A stretch of 64,000 bases of DNA. Origin: Microbispora siamensis. GTDB lineage: Bacteria > Actinomycetota > Actinomycetes > Streptosporangiales > Streptosporangiaceae. Shown piece by piece: positions 7,818 through 16,469 of the stretch. Made by a program: the position numbers and the translations under genes. How positions within the stretch are numbered: position 1 is the first letter of the stretch; each line of letters starts with the position of its first letter. The stretch covers positions 186,001 to 250,000 of the forward strand of contig NZ_BOOF01000004.1 in NCBI RefSeq assembly GCF_016863095.1, in the 5' to 3' direction. A model generated the notes under the pieces. It saw only the letters and a list, made by a program, of their open reading frames with translations. It ran no database searches and was not told the DNA's origin.

Positions 7818-8609
7818 ATGGACATGGGACTCGAGGGACGTACGGCGCTGGTGACGGGTGCCAGTCGTGGCATCGGGCTGGCGACCGTCGCCGCGCTCGC
7901 CGCGGAGGGCGTCCGCGTTGTGGCGGCGGCGCGGAACGTCACCGCGGAGCTGAAGGAGACCGGGGCGATCGCCGTGCCGGTGGATCTCTCGACGCCCGAG
8001 GGCCCGGCGCACCTGGTCGAGCGCGCCGTCGCCGAGCTGGGGGAGGATCTCGACCTGCTGGTCAACAACGTGGGCGGCGGGGACCCCGGTGCGAACGCGG
8101 TCCGGGGATTCCTCGGCTTCGCGGACGACGAGTGGCTCTCCTGGTTCGAGCTCAACTTCTTCGCCGCCGTCCGCACGACCCGCGCCGCGCTGCCCGGCGT
8201 CCTGCGCCGCCGCGGCGTGATCGTGAACATCTCCTCGAACGGCGCCCGCATGCCGCATGCGGGTCCTGTGCCGTACACCACGGCGAAGGCGGCGCTCACC
8301 GCGTTCGGCAAGGCCCTGGCGGAGGAGTTCGGGCCGCAGGGAGTGCGGGTGAACACGGTCTCCCCCGGCCCGGTCCGCACCGCGCTGTTGGAGGCGCCCG
8401 ACAGCTACGGCGCCGAGCTGGCGGCGGCGCTGGGAGTGCCGCACGAGCGGTTGCTGGCCGGGCTCCCGGACCGGACGGGCATGACCACGGGGCGGCTGGT
8501 CGAACCGGCGGAGGTGGCCTCCCTCGTGACCTACCTCGCCTCCCCGCACGCGGCGAGCGTCACCGGCGCCGACCTGGTGATCGACGGAGGAGCGATCAAG
8601 ACGGTCTGA
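7818..8609 (+). CDS. short-chain dehydrogenase/reductase (SDR)
   Basis: 263 residues, ATG at 7818 after GAAGGGA. This is a classical SDR: NAD(P)-binding TGASRGIG (residues ~15-22), the NNVGGG stretch of beta-4 (NNAG position), a catalytic Ser in NISSNGA, and the YTTAK active-site Tyr/Lys motif (PYTTAKAALTAFGKAL). The C-terminal VTGADLVIDGGAIKTV is typical of 3-oxoacyl-ACP-reductase-like SDRs. Substrate is unknown. It is probably repressed by the divergent TetR protein. The NNAG motif reads NNVG, a common variant. Confidence 0.92.
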   Translation: MDMGLEGRTALVTGASRGIGLATVAALAAEGVRVVAAARNVTAELKETGAIAVPVDLSTPEGPAHLVERAVAELGEDLDLLVNNVGGGDPGANAVRGFLGFADDEWLSWFELNFFAAVRTTRAALPGVLRRRGVIVNISSNGARMPHAGPVPYTTAKAALTAFGKALAEEFGPQGVRVNTVSPGPVRTALLEAPDSYGAELAAALGVPHERLLAGLPDRTGMTTGRLVEPAEVASLVTYLASPHAASVTGADLVIDGGAIKTV

Positions 8610-8631
8610 CGCGCCGGTGGCGCCGGAAACC

Positions 8632-8668
8632 CAGGGTGGAGGAGATTCAGGGTGGAGGAGATTCAGGG
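8632..8668. repeat. 16-bp tandem duplication
   Basis: CAGGGTGGAGGAGATT occurs twice in direct succession (8632-8647, 8648-8663) and starts a third time. It lies just after the SDR gene. The stop codon of the minus-strand cold-shock-like gene falls at the start of the third, partial copy, so on that strand TGA is repeated with 16-base spacing. It is probably a recent slippage duplication. Confidence 0.8.
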
Positions 8669-8863
8669 CGTCGGGAACGTGGAGAGCGTCACGTAGGTGA
8701 CGCGGCCGTTCGCCATGACGAGGGCGACGCGCTGGCCGGGGCGCAGATGCCGCAGCGGCCCGGCGTCGAACGCCTCGCCGTCGAACGGGATCCGGGTGCC
8801 GTCGTCGAGGAAGACCCAGCCCGAGCGGGTCGCGGGGTCGAAGCTCTGCACCGTCGCCTGCAC
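8663..8863 (-). CDS. atypical cold-shock-domain-like small protein
   Basis: 66 residues from ATG at 8863. The pattern TVQSFDPATRSGWVFLDDGTRIPFDGEAFDAGPLRHLRPGQRVAL follows the cold-shock OB fold (start of strand 1, G-W-V-F-L in place of the GFGFI RNP1 motif, a central acidic turn, then the L-x-x-GQRV strand). The aromatic RNP residues are largely missing, so nucleic-acid binding may be weak or altered. It is a stand-alone gene between the SDR and the MFS transporter, on the opposite strand. It may be an OB-fold protein with another role. Confidence 0.72.
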   Translation of the reverse strand: MQATVQSFDPATRSGWVFLDDGTRIPFDGEAFDAGPLRHLRPGQRVALVMANGRVTYVTLSTFPTP

Positions 8864-8934
8864 GGCGCCAGCCTACCGCCGCGTGCGGAAAATCCTTTGA
8901 CCAGTGGATCTTCCGGCTGCCAGCATGTCCCGCC

Positions 8935-10170
8935 ATGACCGAGGCGGCACCGAGGACGAGCCTGTGGCGCGTCCGTGACTTCCGGCGATACGCCGGGGCC
9001 GACGCGATCAGCAAGCTCGGCAGCGAGGTCTCTCTGGTCGCCCTGCCGCTCACGGCGGCGCTCACCCTCCACGCGACTCCGTTCCAGGTGGGCCTGCTCA
9101 CCGCCGCGGAGATGGTGGCGTTCCTGCTGGTCGGCCTGCCCGCCGGAGCCTGGGTGGACCGGATGCGGCGCCGTCCCGTGCTGGTCGCCGCCGACGCGGT
9201 GCGCGCGCTGGCGCTGCTGTCGATCCCGGCCGCGGCCGTGCTCGGCGTGCTCGGCCTGCCCCAGATGTACGCCGTGGCCCTGCTGACCGGGCTGTGCACG
9301 GTCTTCTTCGACGTCGCCCACCAGAGCTATCTCCCGTCCATCGTCGGCCGGGAGGACCTCGCCCGCGGGCACGGCGCGCTCGCCGCGAACCAGTCGCTCG
9401 CCCAGCTCGCGGGCCCGGGGATCGGCGGGTGGCTGGTGCAGGCGCTCACCGCCCCTCTCGCGGTGGTCGCCGACGCACTCAGCTACGCCGCGTCCGCGCT
9501 GCTGCTCCTCGGCGTACGCGCGGACGAGAAGCCCGGCGGAAGGGACGTCCGGGGCGGGAGCCGGCTGTGGCCGGAGATCGCCGAAGGGCTCCGGTTCGTC
9601 GCCGGGCAGCCGGTCCTGCGCCGGGTCGCCGCCGTGGGGGCGCTGGTGATGCTGTCGTTCGGCCTGTGGTCGGCCACGGTGCCGCTCTACCTCGTCCGCG
9701 AGGTCGGCACGAGCCCCGGCACGTACGGCACGCTGCTGTCGGCCGGCGCGATGGGCGGGGTGGCCGGCGCCTGGCTCGCCCCGCGGATCGCGGCCCGCCT
9801 GGGCACGGGCCGGGCCATGTACGCCGCGGCGTGGGCGGCCACGGTGTGCACCGCCCCGCTCGCGCTGACGACGGCGGGCCCCCGCCTGCTGATCCTTCCA
9901 GTGGCCCTGGCGGCCAGTGGCGTGGCGACCACTGTGTTCAGCGTGGCGCAGGGGGCCTACCGCCAGTCGATCTGCCCCCCGCACCTGCTCGGCCGCCTGA
10001 GCGCCACCATGCGGTTCCTGATGTGGGGCCCGATGCCGCTCGGCGGCCTGCTGGCGGGCACGCTGGGGCAGCTCGCCGGGGTGCGCGTCGCGTTCTGGGC
10101 CGCGTGCGGGGCTTACACGCTCGCCCACCTGCCGGTCCTGCTCGCGCCGCGGATCCGCGAGGTCTCCTAG
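8935..10170 (+). CDS. MFS transporter, DHA3/EntS-like (12 TM)
   Basis: 411 residues, ATG at 8935, with about 12 hydrophobic segments. The N-terminus (SLWRVRDFRRYAGADAISKLGSEVSLVALPL) and the loop AGAWVDRMRRRPVLVAAD (motif A variant) are typical of the MFS_3 / enterobactin-exporter-like group common in actinomycetes, often involved in macrolide or siderophore export. FFDVAHQSYLPSIVGREDLARGHGAL is also characteristic. The gene ends 5 bases from the stop of the convergent TetR gene. Substrate is unknown. Confidence 0.9.
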   Translation: MTEAAPRTSLWRVRDFRRYAGADAISKLGSEVSLVALPLTAALTLHATPFQVGLLTAAEMVAFLLVGLPAGAWVDRMRRRPVLVAADAVRALALLSIPAAAVLGVLGLPQMYAVALLTGLCTVFFDVAHQSYLPSIVGREDLARGHGALAANQSLAQLAGPGIGGWLVQALTAPLAVVADALSYAASALLLLGVRADEKPGGRDVRGGSRLWPEIAEGLRFVAGQPVLRRVAAVGALVMLSFGLWSATVPLYLVREVGTSPGTYGTLLSAGAMGGVAGAWLAPRIAARLGTGRAMYAAAWAATVCTAPLALTTAGPRLLILPVALAASGVATTVFSVAQGAYRQSICPPHLLGRLSATMRFLMWGPMPLGGLLAGTLGQLAGVRVAFWAACGAYTLAHLPVLLAPRIREVS

Positions 10171-10175
10171 CCCTC

Positions 10176-10919
10176 CTAGCCCTGCTCGCCCTCCTCGTCG
10201 GGGTCCGGCTCGCCGATGTAGGAGGCGAGGCCGCGCAGGATGATCTCCAGGCCGAGCTCGAACCGGTAGTCGTTCGACTCGTCCACCATGATGTCGGCGA
10301 GCCGCACCAGGTTGGGGAACCGGTCGGGCGGCAGCGAGGCGAAGTAGTCGTTGACCTCCTCGCGCAGCTTGTGCCACGAGGTGTGGCTCTCGCGGTAACG
10401 CTGCTGCCAGAGGCTCTCCTCCAGCGCGAACCCGTTGATGTACGTGGACAGCATGTCGCCGGAGACGGCCAGGACCCGCCGCGGCATCCCGGCGGCGCCG
10501 AGGACGGCCATCAGCCGCTCGACGTAGGGGAGCAGCTCCGGCGTGAACGGGACGTGGCCCATCGCGAGCTTCGCCAGGTCGCGACGGCTCAGCAGCCGCT
10601 CACGCGCCTGGCGGGCGAAGTCCTTGACCTGCTCCCGCCAGTGCTCGGGGTCCGGCTCGGGAATCTCGTAGCCCTCGAACATGCGGGTGTACATGAGCTG
10701 CAGCAGCTCGTCCTTGTCGCGTACGTGAACGTACAGCGCCGAGACGGCGACGCCGAGCTCGGCGGCGACCTGCCGCATGCTCAGCCGGTCGTAGCCTTCA
10801 CGGTCGAGGACCGTGAAGGCGGCGTCGACGATCCGCTCACGGGTGAGGGGAACCCTGGCCGGTGTACGTCGCTTGGGCGGACGCTCCCACGGCGGTGTGG
10901 GCATGTCCGGCTGCGTCAT
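10176..10919 (-). CDS. TetR-family regulator with tetracycline-repressor-type C-terminal domain
   Basis: 247 residues from ATG at 10919, with GGGAGGT close upstream. After a Pro-rich N-terminus (MTQPDMPTPPWERPPKRRTPARVP) comes the helix-turn-helix (~residues 28-75: RERIVDAAFTVLDREGYDRLSMRQVAAELGVAVSALYVHVRDKDELLQLM). The C-terminal region with FELGLEIILRGLASYI fits the TetR_C-type ligand domain. It diverges from the DHA2 MFS pump across a control region packed with repeats (10934-11101), so it is most likely the repressor of that pump and of itself. Confidence 0.9.
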   Translation of the reverse strand: MTQPDMPTPPWERPPKRRTPARVPLTRERIVDAAFTVLDREGYDRLSMRQVAAELGVAVSALYVHVRDKDELLQLMYTRMFEGYEIPEPDPEHWREQVKDFARQARERLLSRRDLAKLAMGHVPFTPELLPYVERLMAVLGAAGMPRRVLAVSGDMLSTYINGFALEESLWQQRYRESHTSWHKLREEVNDYFASLPPDRFPNLVRLADIMVDESNDYRFELGLEIILRGLASYIGEPDPDEEGEQG

Positions 10920-10933
10920 GGAGGACCTCCCGC

Positions 10934-11101
10934 TGTTCCGCCCATGCTAGTGAACACCGCTCCGTCTTCACGAACACCGCTCTCGAAACGAGATATATCT
11001 TGTGCGTCCGGCAAACGCGATATATCGTGGTGAACATCGAACTTGGCGCTGAACACTGATCGGTGATAGAACAGCGCTCACTTTACTATGAACACTGTTC
11101 A
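10934..11101. promoter_or_regulatory. repeat-rich divergent control region of TetR and MFS genes
   Basis: Two families of sites are visible. GAACA occurs six times on plus (10952, 10972, 11032, 11051, 11069, 11090) and TGTTC once (10934); three copies extend to GAACA(C/G)CGCTC (10952-10962, 10972-10982, 11069-11079), and the last forms a perfect palindrome TGAACA-C-TGTTCA (11089-11101) just before the MFS ribosome site. Two other palindromes, AGATATATCT (10991-11000) and CGATATATCG (11018-11027), lie 27 bases apart within similar flanks (AACG before, TG after). Either family could bind the TetR protein; two different regulators are possible. Confidence 0.72.
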
Positions 11102-11118
11102 GCCTCGAAGGAGGGGCG

Positions 11119-12582
11119 ATGTCCGAACCCATCACGGCGGCGGCGCCGCCGGCACCGGCGACCGGGGCGCCGTACCGCTGGCGCTGGGCCGCTCTCTTCG
11201 TGATCCTCGCCGGGGAGGTCATGGACCTTCTCGACGCGATGGTCACCAACATCGCGGCGCCCGAGATGCGCGCCGACCTCGGCGGCTCCGAGGCCGTCAT
11301 CCAATGGCTGGGCGCGGCCTACACGCTCTCGATGGCCGTGGGCCTGATCACCGGCGGGCGGCTCGGCGACATCTTCGGCCGCAGGCGCATGTTCCTGATC
11401 GGAGCCGCCGGGTTCACCGTGGGTTCCCTGCTGTGCGCGGTCGCCCAGTCGCCCGAGATGCTGATCGGCGCCCGGGTGATCCAGGGCCTGTTCGGCTCGG
11501 TCATGCTGCCGCAGGGCCTCGGCATGATCAAGGAGATGTTCCCGCCCACGGAGATGGGCAAGGCGTTCGGCATGTTCGGGCCGGTCATGGGGCTGTCGGC
11601 CGTCGGCGGCCCGATCCTCGCCGGTTGGCTCGTGACGGCCGACTTCTGGGGCACGAGCTGGCGGATGATCTTCTTCATCAACCTGCCGCTCGGCCTGGCC
11701 GCGCTTCTCGCCGGGCTGCGCTTCCTGCCCGAGTCGAGGTCGCCGCGGCCGCCGCGGCTCGACCTGGCCGGGGTCGCGCTCGCGTCCGTGGGCGCCTTCC
11801 TGGTGATCTACCCGCTGGTGCAGGGCCGCGAGCACGACTGGCCCGCGTGGGCGTTCGTCATGCTCGCCGCCTCGGTGCTCGTGTTCGCCGTCTTCGGCTG
11901 GTTCCAGTCCCGCCGCAGCCGCTCGGGCGGCGACCCGCTGATCGTGCCGAGCCTGTTCCGCAAGCGCGCGTTCACCGGCGGCCTGTTCACCGGCATGGTC
12001 TTCTTCTCCGGCATGGCCGGGTTCATGCTGGCCTTCAACCTCTACTGCCAGCTGGGCCTCGGCTACTCCGCGCTCAAGGCGGGGCTCGCGATGGTTCCCT
12101 GGTCGGGCGGCATGATCCTCGGATTCGGCCTCGCGCAGGGGCTGCAGAAGTTCGGGCGCAAGCTGCTCCAGGGCGGCACCCTGCTCATGACGCTGGGCGT
12201 GCTCGGCGTCCTGCTCACGCTGAACCTCGCGGGCATGCACGTCAGCCCGTGGCAGCTCACCCCCGCGCTGGTCGTCAGCGGAATCGGCATGGGCCTGCTG
12301 ATGTCGCCCTTCTTCGACATCGTGCTCGCCGGCGTGGAGGAGCACGAGACGGGCTCGGCGTCCGGCACGCTGACGGCGGTGCAGCAGCTGGGCAACGCGT
12401 TCGGCGTGGCCCTGCTCGGCACGGTCTTCTTCGACCTGCTCGGCGACGTGCCCACCGCCGGGAGCTTCGACCAGGCCATGAAGATCACCCTCTGGGTGGT
12501 CGCCGGAATGCTCCTGCTCACCTTCGTCGTGGCCTTCCTCCTGCCGAAGCAGGCCCGCGAGAACGCGGAGGCGGCCCACTGA
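11119..12582 (+). CDS. MFS drug-efflux transporter, DHA2 (EmrB/QacA) family
   Basis: 487 residues, ATG at 11119 preceded by GAAGGAGG. It has fourteen hydrophobic segments, motif A GGRLGDIFGRRRMFLIG (~residues 77-93) and motif D1-like LDAMVTNIAAPEM in TM1. It is a proton-driven multidrug exporter in the plasma membrane. It diverges from a TetR gene and has the TGAACA-C-TGTTCA palindrome directly upstream of its ribosome site, so binding there would block its expression. A hairpin follows at 12599. Confidence 0.92.
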   Translation: MSEPITAAAPPAPATGAPYRWRWAALFVILAGEVMDLLDAMVTNIAAPEMRADLGGSEAVIQWLGAAYTLSMAVGLITGGRLGDIFGRRRMFLIGAAGFTVGSLLCAVAQSPEMLIGARVIQGLFGSVMLPQGLGMIKEMFPPTEMGKAFGMFGPVMGLSAVGGPILAGWLVTADFWGTSWRMIFFINLPLGLAALLAGLRFLPESRSPRPPRLDLAGVALASVGAFLVIYPLVQGREHDWPAWAFVMLAASVLVFAVFGWFQSRRSRSGGDPLIVPSLFRKRAFTGGLFTGMVFFSGMAGFMLAFNLYCQLGLGYSALKAGLAMVPWSGGMILGFGLAQGLQKFGRKLLQGGTLLMTLGVLGVLLTLNLAGMHVSPWQLTPALVVSGIGMGLLMSPFFDIVLAGVEEHETGSASGTLTAVQQLGNAFGVALLGTVFFDLLGDVPTAGSFDQAMKITLWVVAGMLLLTFVVAFLLPKQARENAEAAH

Positions 12583-12598
12583 CGCGACATCACGGGTG

Positions 12599-12627
12599 AC
12601 CACGCCGGAGCGGGGGCTCGGCGTGGT
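12599..12627. terminator. hairpin terminator between convergent genes
   Basis: ACCACGCCGGAGC pairs with GCTCGGCGTGGT, a 12-bp stem with one bulged G and a G-rich loop. There is no U run, which is common for GC-rich actinomycetes. It lies between the MFS pump and cofC and can serve both. Confidence 0.6.
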
Positions 12628-12691
12628 CGCCTTGGCGCGTCCGGCGCCGCCTCCGCCGCGGTCGGCGGAAAGGACGGTCGGCAGCCGCCCG

Positions 12692-13342
12692 CTACGGCCG
12701 GGGGGCCGTGCCGCCGAGGATCAGGGCGGCGACCTCGGCGGTGGCGGGGCCGACGCCCAGGACCAGGGCCTCGCGCAGGTCCTCCACCGTGTCCACGTCC
12801 CTGCGTACGGAGGCGATCCCCGGCGGGGCCAGTTCCTTGGCTCCCCGGGACAGGTGCCTCGCCCGCGACTCGCCGCCGAACCCGGGCCGGAAGGACACGC
12901 CCGGCCGTACGCCGTAGAACGTCGTGCCCACCTCGGCGGCGTCGGGGACGAACGCCTGGTCGAACTCCAGCGCCGCCGCGAGCACCGTCTCCAGCTCCGC
13001 GGGCCGCAGGGCGGGCAGGTCGGCCTGCAGGGCGCCGACGGCGTCGTCCGGCGCGAGCCGTACGGCCTCCTCCGCCCCGGTCCGCAGAGCGGTGTTCAAA
13101 CCCCGGTCGGGATCGGCCACCACGTGGGCCCCGAGCGCGGCCAGCCGACGCGCGGGCAGCGGGTCGGCCGTCACGACCACCACGCGCGCCACCAGCGGAC
13201 AGCGCAGCGCCGCCGCCACGGTGTCGGAGGCCACCGCGACCGCCAGATCGGCCCGGTGCGGGCCGGCCGCCGCCGCGAGCCGTGTCTTGGCCCGGATCAG
13301 GGTCTTCACCGGGACCACTATTGACCATCGCGCGAGGTGCAT
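12692..13342 (-). CDS. cofC: 2-phospho-L-lactate / phosphoenolpyruvate guanylyltransferase
   Basis: 216 residues from ATG at 13342 (MHLARWSIVVPVKTLIRAKTRLA). Longer frames reaching 13471 run into the neighbouring gene. CofC/FbiD activates 2-phospholactate or PEP with GTP to start assembly of coenzyme F420. The nucleotidyltransferase signature VPVKTLIRAKTRLA, ALQADLPALRP (metal-binding Asp region) and the conserved segment SFRPGFGGESRARHLSRGA are present. It diverges from the acyltransferase-gpsA-ddl cluster, a frequent actinobacterial arrangement. It shows the organism makes F420; cofD/cofE lie elsewhere. Confidence 0.9.
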   Translation of the reverse strand: MHLARWSIVVPVKTLIRAKTRLAAAAGPHRADLAVAVASDTVAAALRCPLVARVVVVTADPLPARRLAALGAHVVADPDRGLNTALRTGAEEAVRLAPDDAVGALQADLPALRPAELETVLAAALEFDQAFVPDAAEVGTTFYGVRPGVSFRPGFGGESRARHLSRGAKELAPPGIASVRRDVDTVEDLREALVLGVGPATAEVAALILGGTAPRP

Positions 13343-13419
13343 GCCTGTAGCATCCCGCCTCGACATCGCCCATGGCCAACCGGGAGACTTGTCCCGGATC
13401 CCGGTGATTTGGAGACCCT

Positions 13420-14217
13420 GTGAGCCACCCCAGCGAGCCCTCGTCCGACCCGACCACCCCCCAGGCCACACCCGCGGTGCCCGCCTCCGCCGCGGTGAGC
13501 CGGCGTGCCGGCCGGCCGCCGCGCTTCTGGGAGACGCTCGCGGTCGTCGTCGTCAAGCCGCTCTCACGGCTGTTCGTGAAGCGGAGGTGGCGCGGCGGGG
13601 AGCACATCCCCCGCACCGGCGGTCTGATCATCGCGGCCAACCACCTGTCGTGGTCCGACCCCGTGCTGCTCTCGCACTACCTGTACAACAACGGGCGGTG
13701 GCCGACGATCCTGGCCAAGGCGGGTCTCTTCCGGATCCGCGGGCTCGGTCACGCCATCGCGCAGCTCCAGGCCATCCCGGTCGAGCGGAACAGCACCGAG
13801 GCCACCAAGTCGCTCAAGATCGCCGAGGAGCGGCTGCGGAGCGGCGCCTGCATCCTGTTCTATCCCGAGGGCACGATCACCCGCGATCCCGACCTGTGGC
13901 CCATGGTCGGCAAGACCGGCGTCGCCCGGCTGGCCCTCGCGACCGGCGTGCCGGTCGTCCCGATCGCCCACTGGGGCGCCCAGGAACTGCTGCCGTACGG
14001 GGCGAAGAAGCCCCGGCTGCTGCCCCGCACGACCTTCCACGTGCTGGCCGGGCCGCCGGTCGACCTGTCCAAGTACGCCGGGCAGCCCATGCGCGGCTCG
14101 GTCCTGCGCGACGCGACCGCGGACATCACGGCCGCCATCACCGACCTGCTCGCCGAGATTCGGGATGAGAAGGCGCCGGAGGTCCCTTATGACCCCAAGA
14201 ACGCGGCCAACGGCTGA
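13420..14217 (+). CDS. lysophospholipid acyltransferase (PlsC-like)
   Basis: 265 residues from GTG at 13420, with GGAGA about 6 bases upstream. The H-x4-D acyltransferase motif NHLSWSDP (~residue 72) and the glycerol-phosphate-binding YPEGTITRD (~residue 148) are present, as is the third motif PVVPIAHWGAQE. It transfers an acyl chain to 1-acylglycerol-3-phosphate or a related lysolipid at the inner membrane face. The first 35 residues are a Pro/Ser/Thr-rich tail unlike the core. It lies upstream of gpsA, which supplies glycerol-3-phosphate, so the two fit in phospholipid synthesis. Confidence 0.9.
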   Translation: MSHPSEPSSDPTTPQATPAVPASAAVSRRAGRPPRFWETLAVVVVKPLSRLFVKRRWRGGEHIPRTGGLIIAANHLSWSDPVLLSHYLYNNGRWPTILAKAGLFRIRGLGHAIAQLQAIPVERNSTEATKSLKIAEERLRSGACILFYPEGTITRDPDLWPMVGKTGVARLALATGVPVVPIAHWGAQELLPYGAKKPRLLPRTTFHVLAGPPVDLSKYAGQPMRGSVLRDATADITAAITDLLAEIRDEKAPEVPYDPKNAANG

Positions 14218-14270
14218 GCGGAGCGTACGGTGAGGGAGGAGCGCGCGGAGCAAGAGGAGTGGTGCGGCCA

Positions 14271-15278
14271 GTGAGCAGGGCGGCTGTTTTCGGAACGGGC
14301 TCGTGGGGCACCACGTTCGCGATGATCCTCGCCGAGGCCGGCACCCCCACGACCCTGTGGGGCAGGCGGGCGGAGATCGTCGACGCGATCAACGAGACCC
14401 GGGAGAACCCCGAGTATCTGCCGGGGATGCGGCTGCCCGACACGATCCGCGCCACGACGGACCCCGCCGAGGCCATGGACGGCGCCGACTTCGTGGTCCT
14501 CGCGGTGCCGTCCCAGACGCTGCGCGCCAACCTCCAGGTGTGGAAGCCCCACATCCCGCCGGAGGCCGTGCTGGTCAGCCTCATGAAGGGCGTCGAGCTC
14601 GGCACCTGCAAGCGGATGAGCGAGGTCATCTGCGAGGTGGCCGAGGTGCCGGAGCGCAGGGTGGCCGTGGTCTCCGGGCCCAACCTGGTCCCCGAACTGG
14701 CGCAGCGGCAGCCCGCCGCCGCGGTCGTCGCCTGCTCCGACGAGGAGGTGGCCGCCCGGCTCCAGGAGGCGTGTCACCTGCCGTGGTTCCGGACCTACAC
14801 GAATCCCGACGTGGTGGGCGTCGAACTCGGCGGCGCGGTCAAGAACGTCATCGCGCTGGCCGTCGGGGTCGCGGTCGGCATGGGTTTGGGCGACAACGTG
14901 CGGGCGACGCTCATGACGCGCGGCCTTGCCGAGATCGCCCGGCTGGGCGCGGTGCTCGGGGCGGACCAGCACACCTTCGCCGGCCTCGCCGGGATGGGCG
15001 ACCTCGTCGCCACCTGCACCTCGCCGCTGTCGCGCAACCGCACCTTCGGGGAGAACCTCGGCCGCGGCATGACGATGGCCGAGGTCGTCGCCGCCACGAA
15101 GCAGACGGCCGAAGGGGTCAAGTCGTGCGAGTCGGTGCTCGAACTGGCCAGGAAGCACGACGTGGAGATGCCCATCACCGAGGTGGTCGTCGGTGTCGTC
15201 CACGACGGCATGACCCCCGGTGAGGCCGCCATGCTGCTGATGTCGCGTACCCCCAAGCCGGAGCGCTACGGCGTCTGA
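14271..15278 (+). CDS. gpsA: NAD(P)-dependent glycerol-3-phosphate dehydrogenase
   Basis: 335 residues from GTG at 14271 (MSRAAVFGTGSWGTTFA); GTG codons at 14259 and 14262 are also possible, and GAGGAG at 14254-14259 favours 14271. It reduces dihydroxyacetone phosphate to sn-glycerol-3-phosphate for phospholipids. Visible motifs are the Rossmann GTGSWGTTFA, the substrate-site Lys in SLMKGVELGT, and VELGGAVKNVIALAVG with the catalytic Lys, then NVRATLMTRGLAEIARLG. It sits between a PlsC-like acyltransferase and ddl, the standard actinobacterial order. Confidence 0.94.
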   Translation: MSRAAVFGTGSWGTTFAMILAEAGTPTTLWGRRAEIVDAINETRENPEYLPGMRLPDTIRATTDPAEAMDGADFVVLAVPSQTLRANLQVWKPHIPPEAVLVSLMKGVELGTCKRMSEVICEVAEVPERRVAVVSGPNLVPELAQRQPAAAVVACSDEEVAARLQEACHLPWFRTYTNPDVVGVELGGAVKNVIALAVGVAVGMGLGDNVRATLMTRGLAEIARLGAVLGADQHTFAGLAGMGDLVATCTSPLSRNRTFGENLGRGMTMAEVVAATKQTAEGVKSCESVLELARKHDVEMPITEVVVGVVHDGMTPGEAAMLLMSRTPKPERYGV

Positions 15279-15353
15279 TCAGCGATTCGGACCTCCGCGA
15301 CGCGCGCGGCTGACAAGCCGTTTTGCGCCTCGAACACGGTAGATTCGGGCATC

Positions 15354-16469
15354 ATGAATGAGGATCGCGAGTCCCCGTCACGCGTGCGCGTGGCAGTCGT
15401 CTTCGGCGGCCGCAACTCCGAGCACGCCGTCTCCCTGATGGGCGCAGGCAGTGTGCTGGAGGCCATCGACCGGTCGAAGTACGAGGTCATCCCCATCGGC
15501 ATCGCCCAGGACGGGCGCTGGGTGCTGGCGTCGGGCAACCAGTCCTACGCGATCGAGTCCGGCCGCCTGCCCGTCGTGGACGACTCCGGCACGGCGCTCG
15601 CGCTCCCCGGGGACTCCGGCGCCCTCGTGGCACTCGAGTCCGGTGAGATCCCGCGCGCGCTCGGCCGGGTGGACGTCGTGTTCCCCATGCTGCACGGCCC
15701 GTTCGGCGAGGACGGGACGATCCAGGGCCTGCTGGAGATGGCCGGGGTCCGCTACGTGGGCTCGGGCGTGCTGGCCAGCGCGGTCGGCATGGACAAGGCG
15801 TACATGAAGCTCGTGCTGCGCGCCGCCGGGCTGCCCGTCGGCCCGTTCGTGGTCGTACGCGACCGCGACTGGCGGCTCGACCGTGGCCGGGTGCTCAAGG
15901 AGATCGAGGAACTGGGCTGGCCGGTGTTCGTCAAGCCGTCCCGGGCCGGGTCGTCGCAGGGCATCTCCAAGGCGCACGACCCCGAGTCGCTGGAGGCGGC
16001 GATCGAACTCGCCCGCGAGCACGACCCGAAGGTGCTGGTCGAGGCCGCCATCGTCGGCCGGGAGGTCGAGTGCGCGGTGCTGGAGTCGCTCGGCGACGAC
16101 GCACCCGAGGCGAGCGTCCCCGGCGAGGTGCTCGTCCGGGGCGAGCGCGAGTTCTTCGACTTCGAGGCCAAGTACTACCCCGACCAGATGGCGCTCCAGG
16201 CGCCGGCCGACATCCCCGCCGAGGTGGCGGAGACGGTGCGGTCCATGGCCGTGCGCGCGTTCGAGGCGCTGGGCTGCGAGGGCCTGTCGCGGGTCGACTT
16301 CTTCTACACGCCGTCCGGCGAGCTGATCGTCAACGAGATCAACACCATGCCGGGCTTCACGTCGCTGTCGGTCGCGCCGCAGCTGTGGGCCGCCACCGGC
16401 CTGCCGTACGCCGCCCTGGTCGACCGGCTGATCCAGCTCGCGCTGCGCAGGCCCGCGGGCCTGCGGTAG
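15354..16469 (+). CDS. ddl: D-alanine--D-alanine ligase
   Basis: 371 residues from ATG at 15354, with only a weak ribosome site. This ATP-grasp enzyme makes D-Ala-D-Ala for peptidoglycan. Visible are VVFGGRNSEHAVSLM (N-terminal substrate region), LHGPFGEDGTIQGLLE, the ATP-grasp segment GWPVFVKPSRAGSSQGI, the metal ligands in NEINTMPGFT, and YVGSGVLASAVGMDK. Nothing suggests a D-lactate (vancomycin resistance) variant, but substrate choice cannot be read with certainty. Its TAG stop abuts the TAG stop of the convergent lipoprotein gene with no gap (TAGCTA at 16467-16472). Confidence 0.95.
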   Translation: MNEDRESPSRVRVAVVFGGRNSEHAVSLMGAGSVLEAIDRSKYEVIPIGIAQDGRWVLASGNQSYAIESGRLPVVDDSGTALALPGDSGALVALESGEIPRALGRVDVVFPMLHGPFGEDGTIQGLLEMAGVRYVGSGVLASAVGMDKAYMKLVLRAAGLPVGPFVVVRDRDWRLDRGRVLKEIEELGWPVFVKPSRAGSSQGISKAHDPESLEAAIELAREHDPKVLVEAAIVGREVECAVLESLGDDAPEASVPGEVLVRGEREFFDFEAKYYPDQMALQAPADIPAEVAETVRSMAVRAFEALGCEGLSRVDFFYTPSGELIVNEINTMPGFTSLSVAPQLWAATGLPYAALVDRLIQLALRRPAGLR

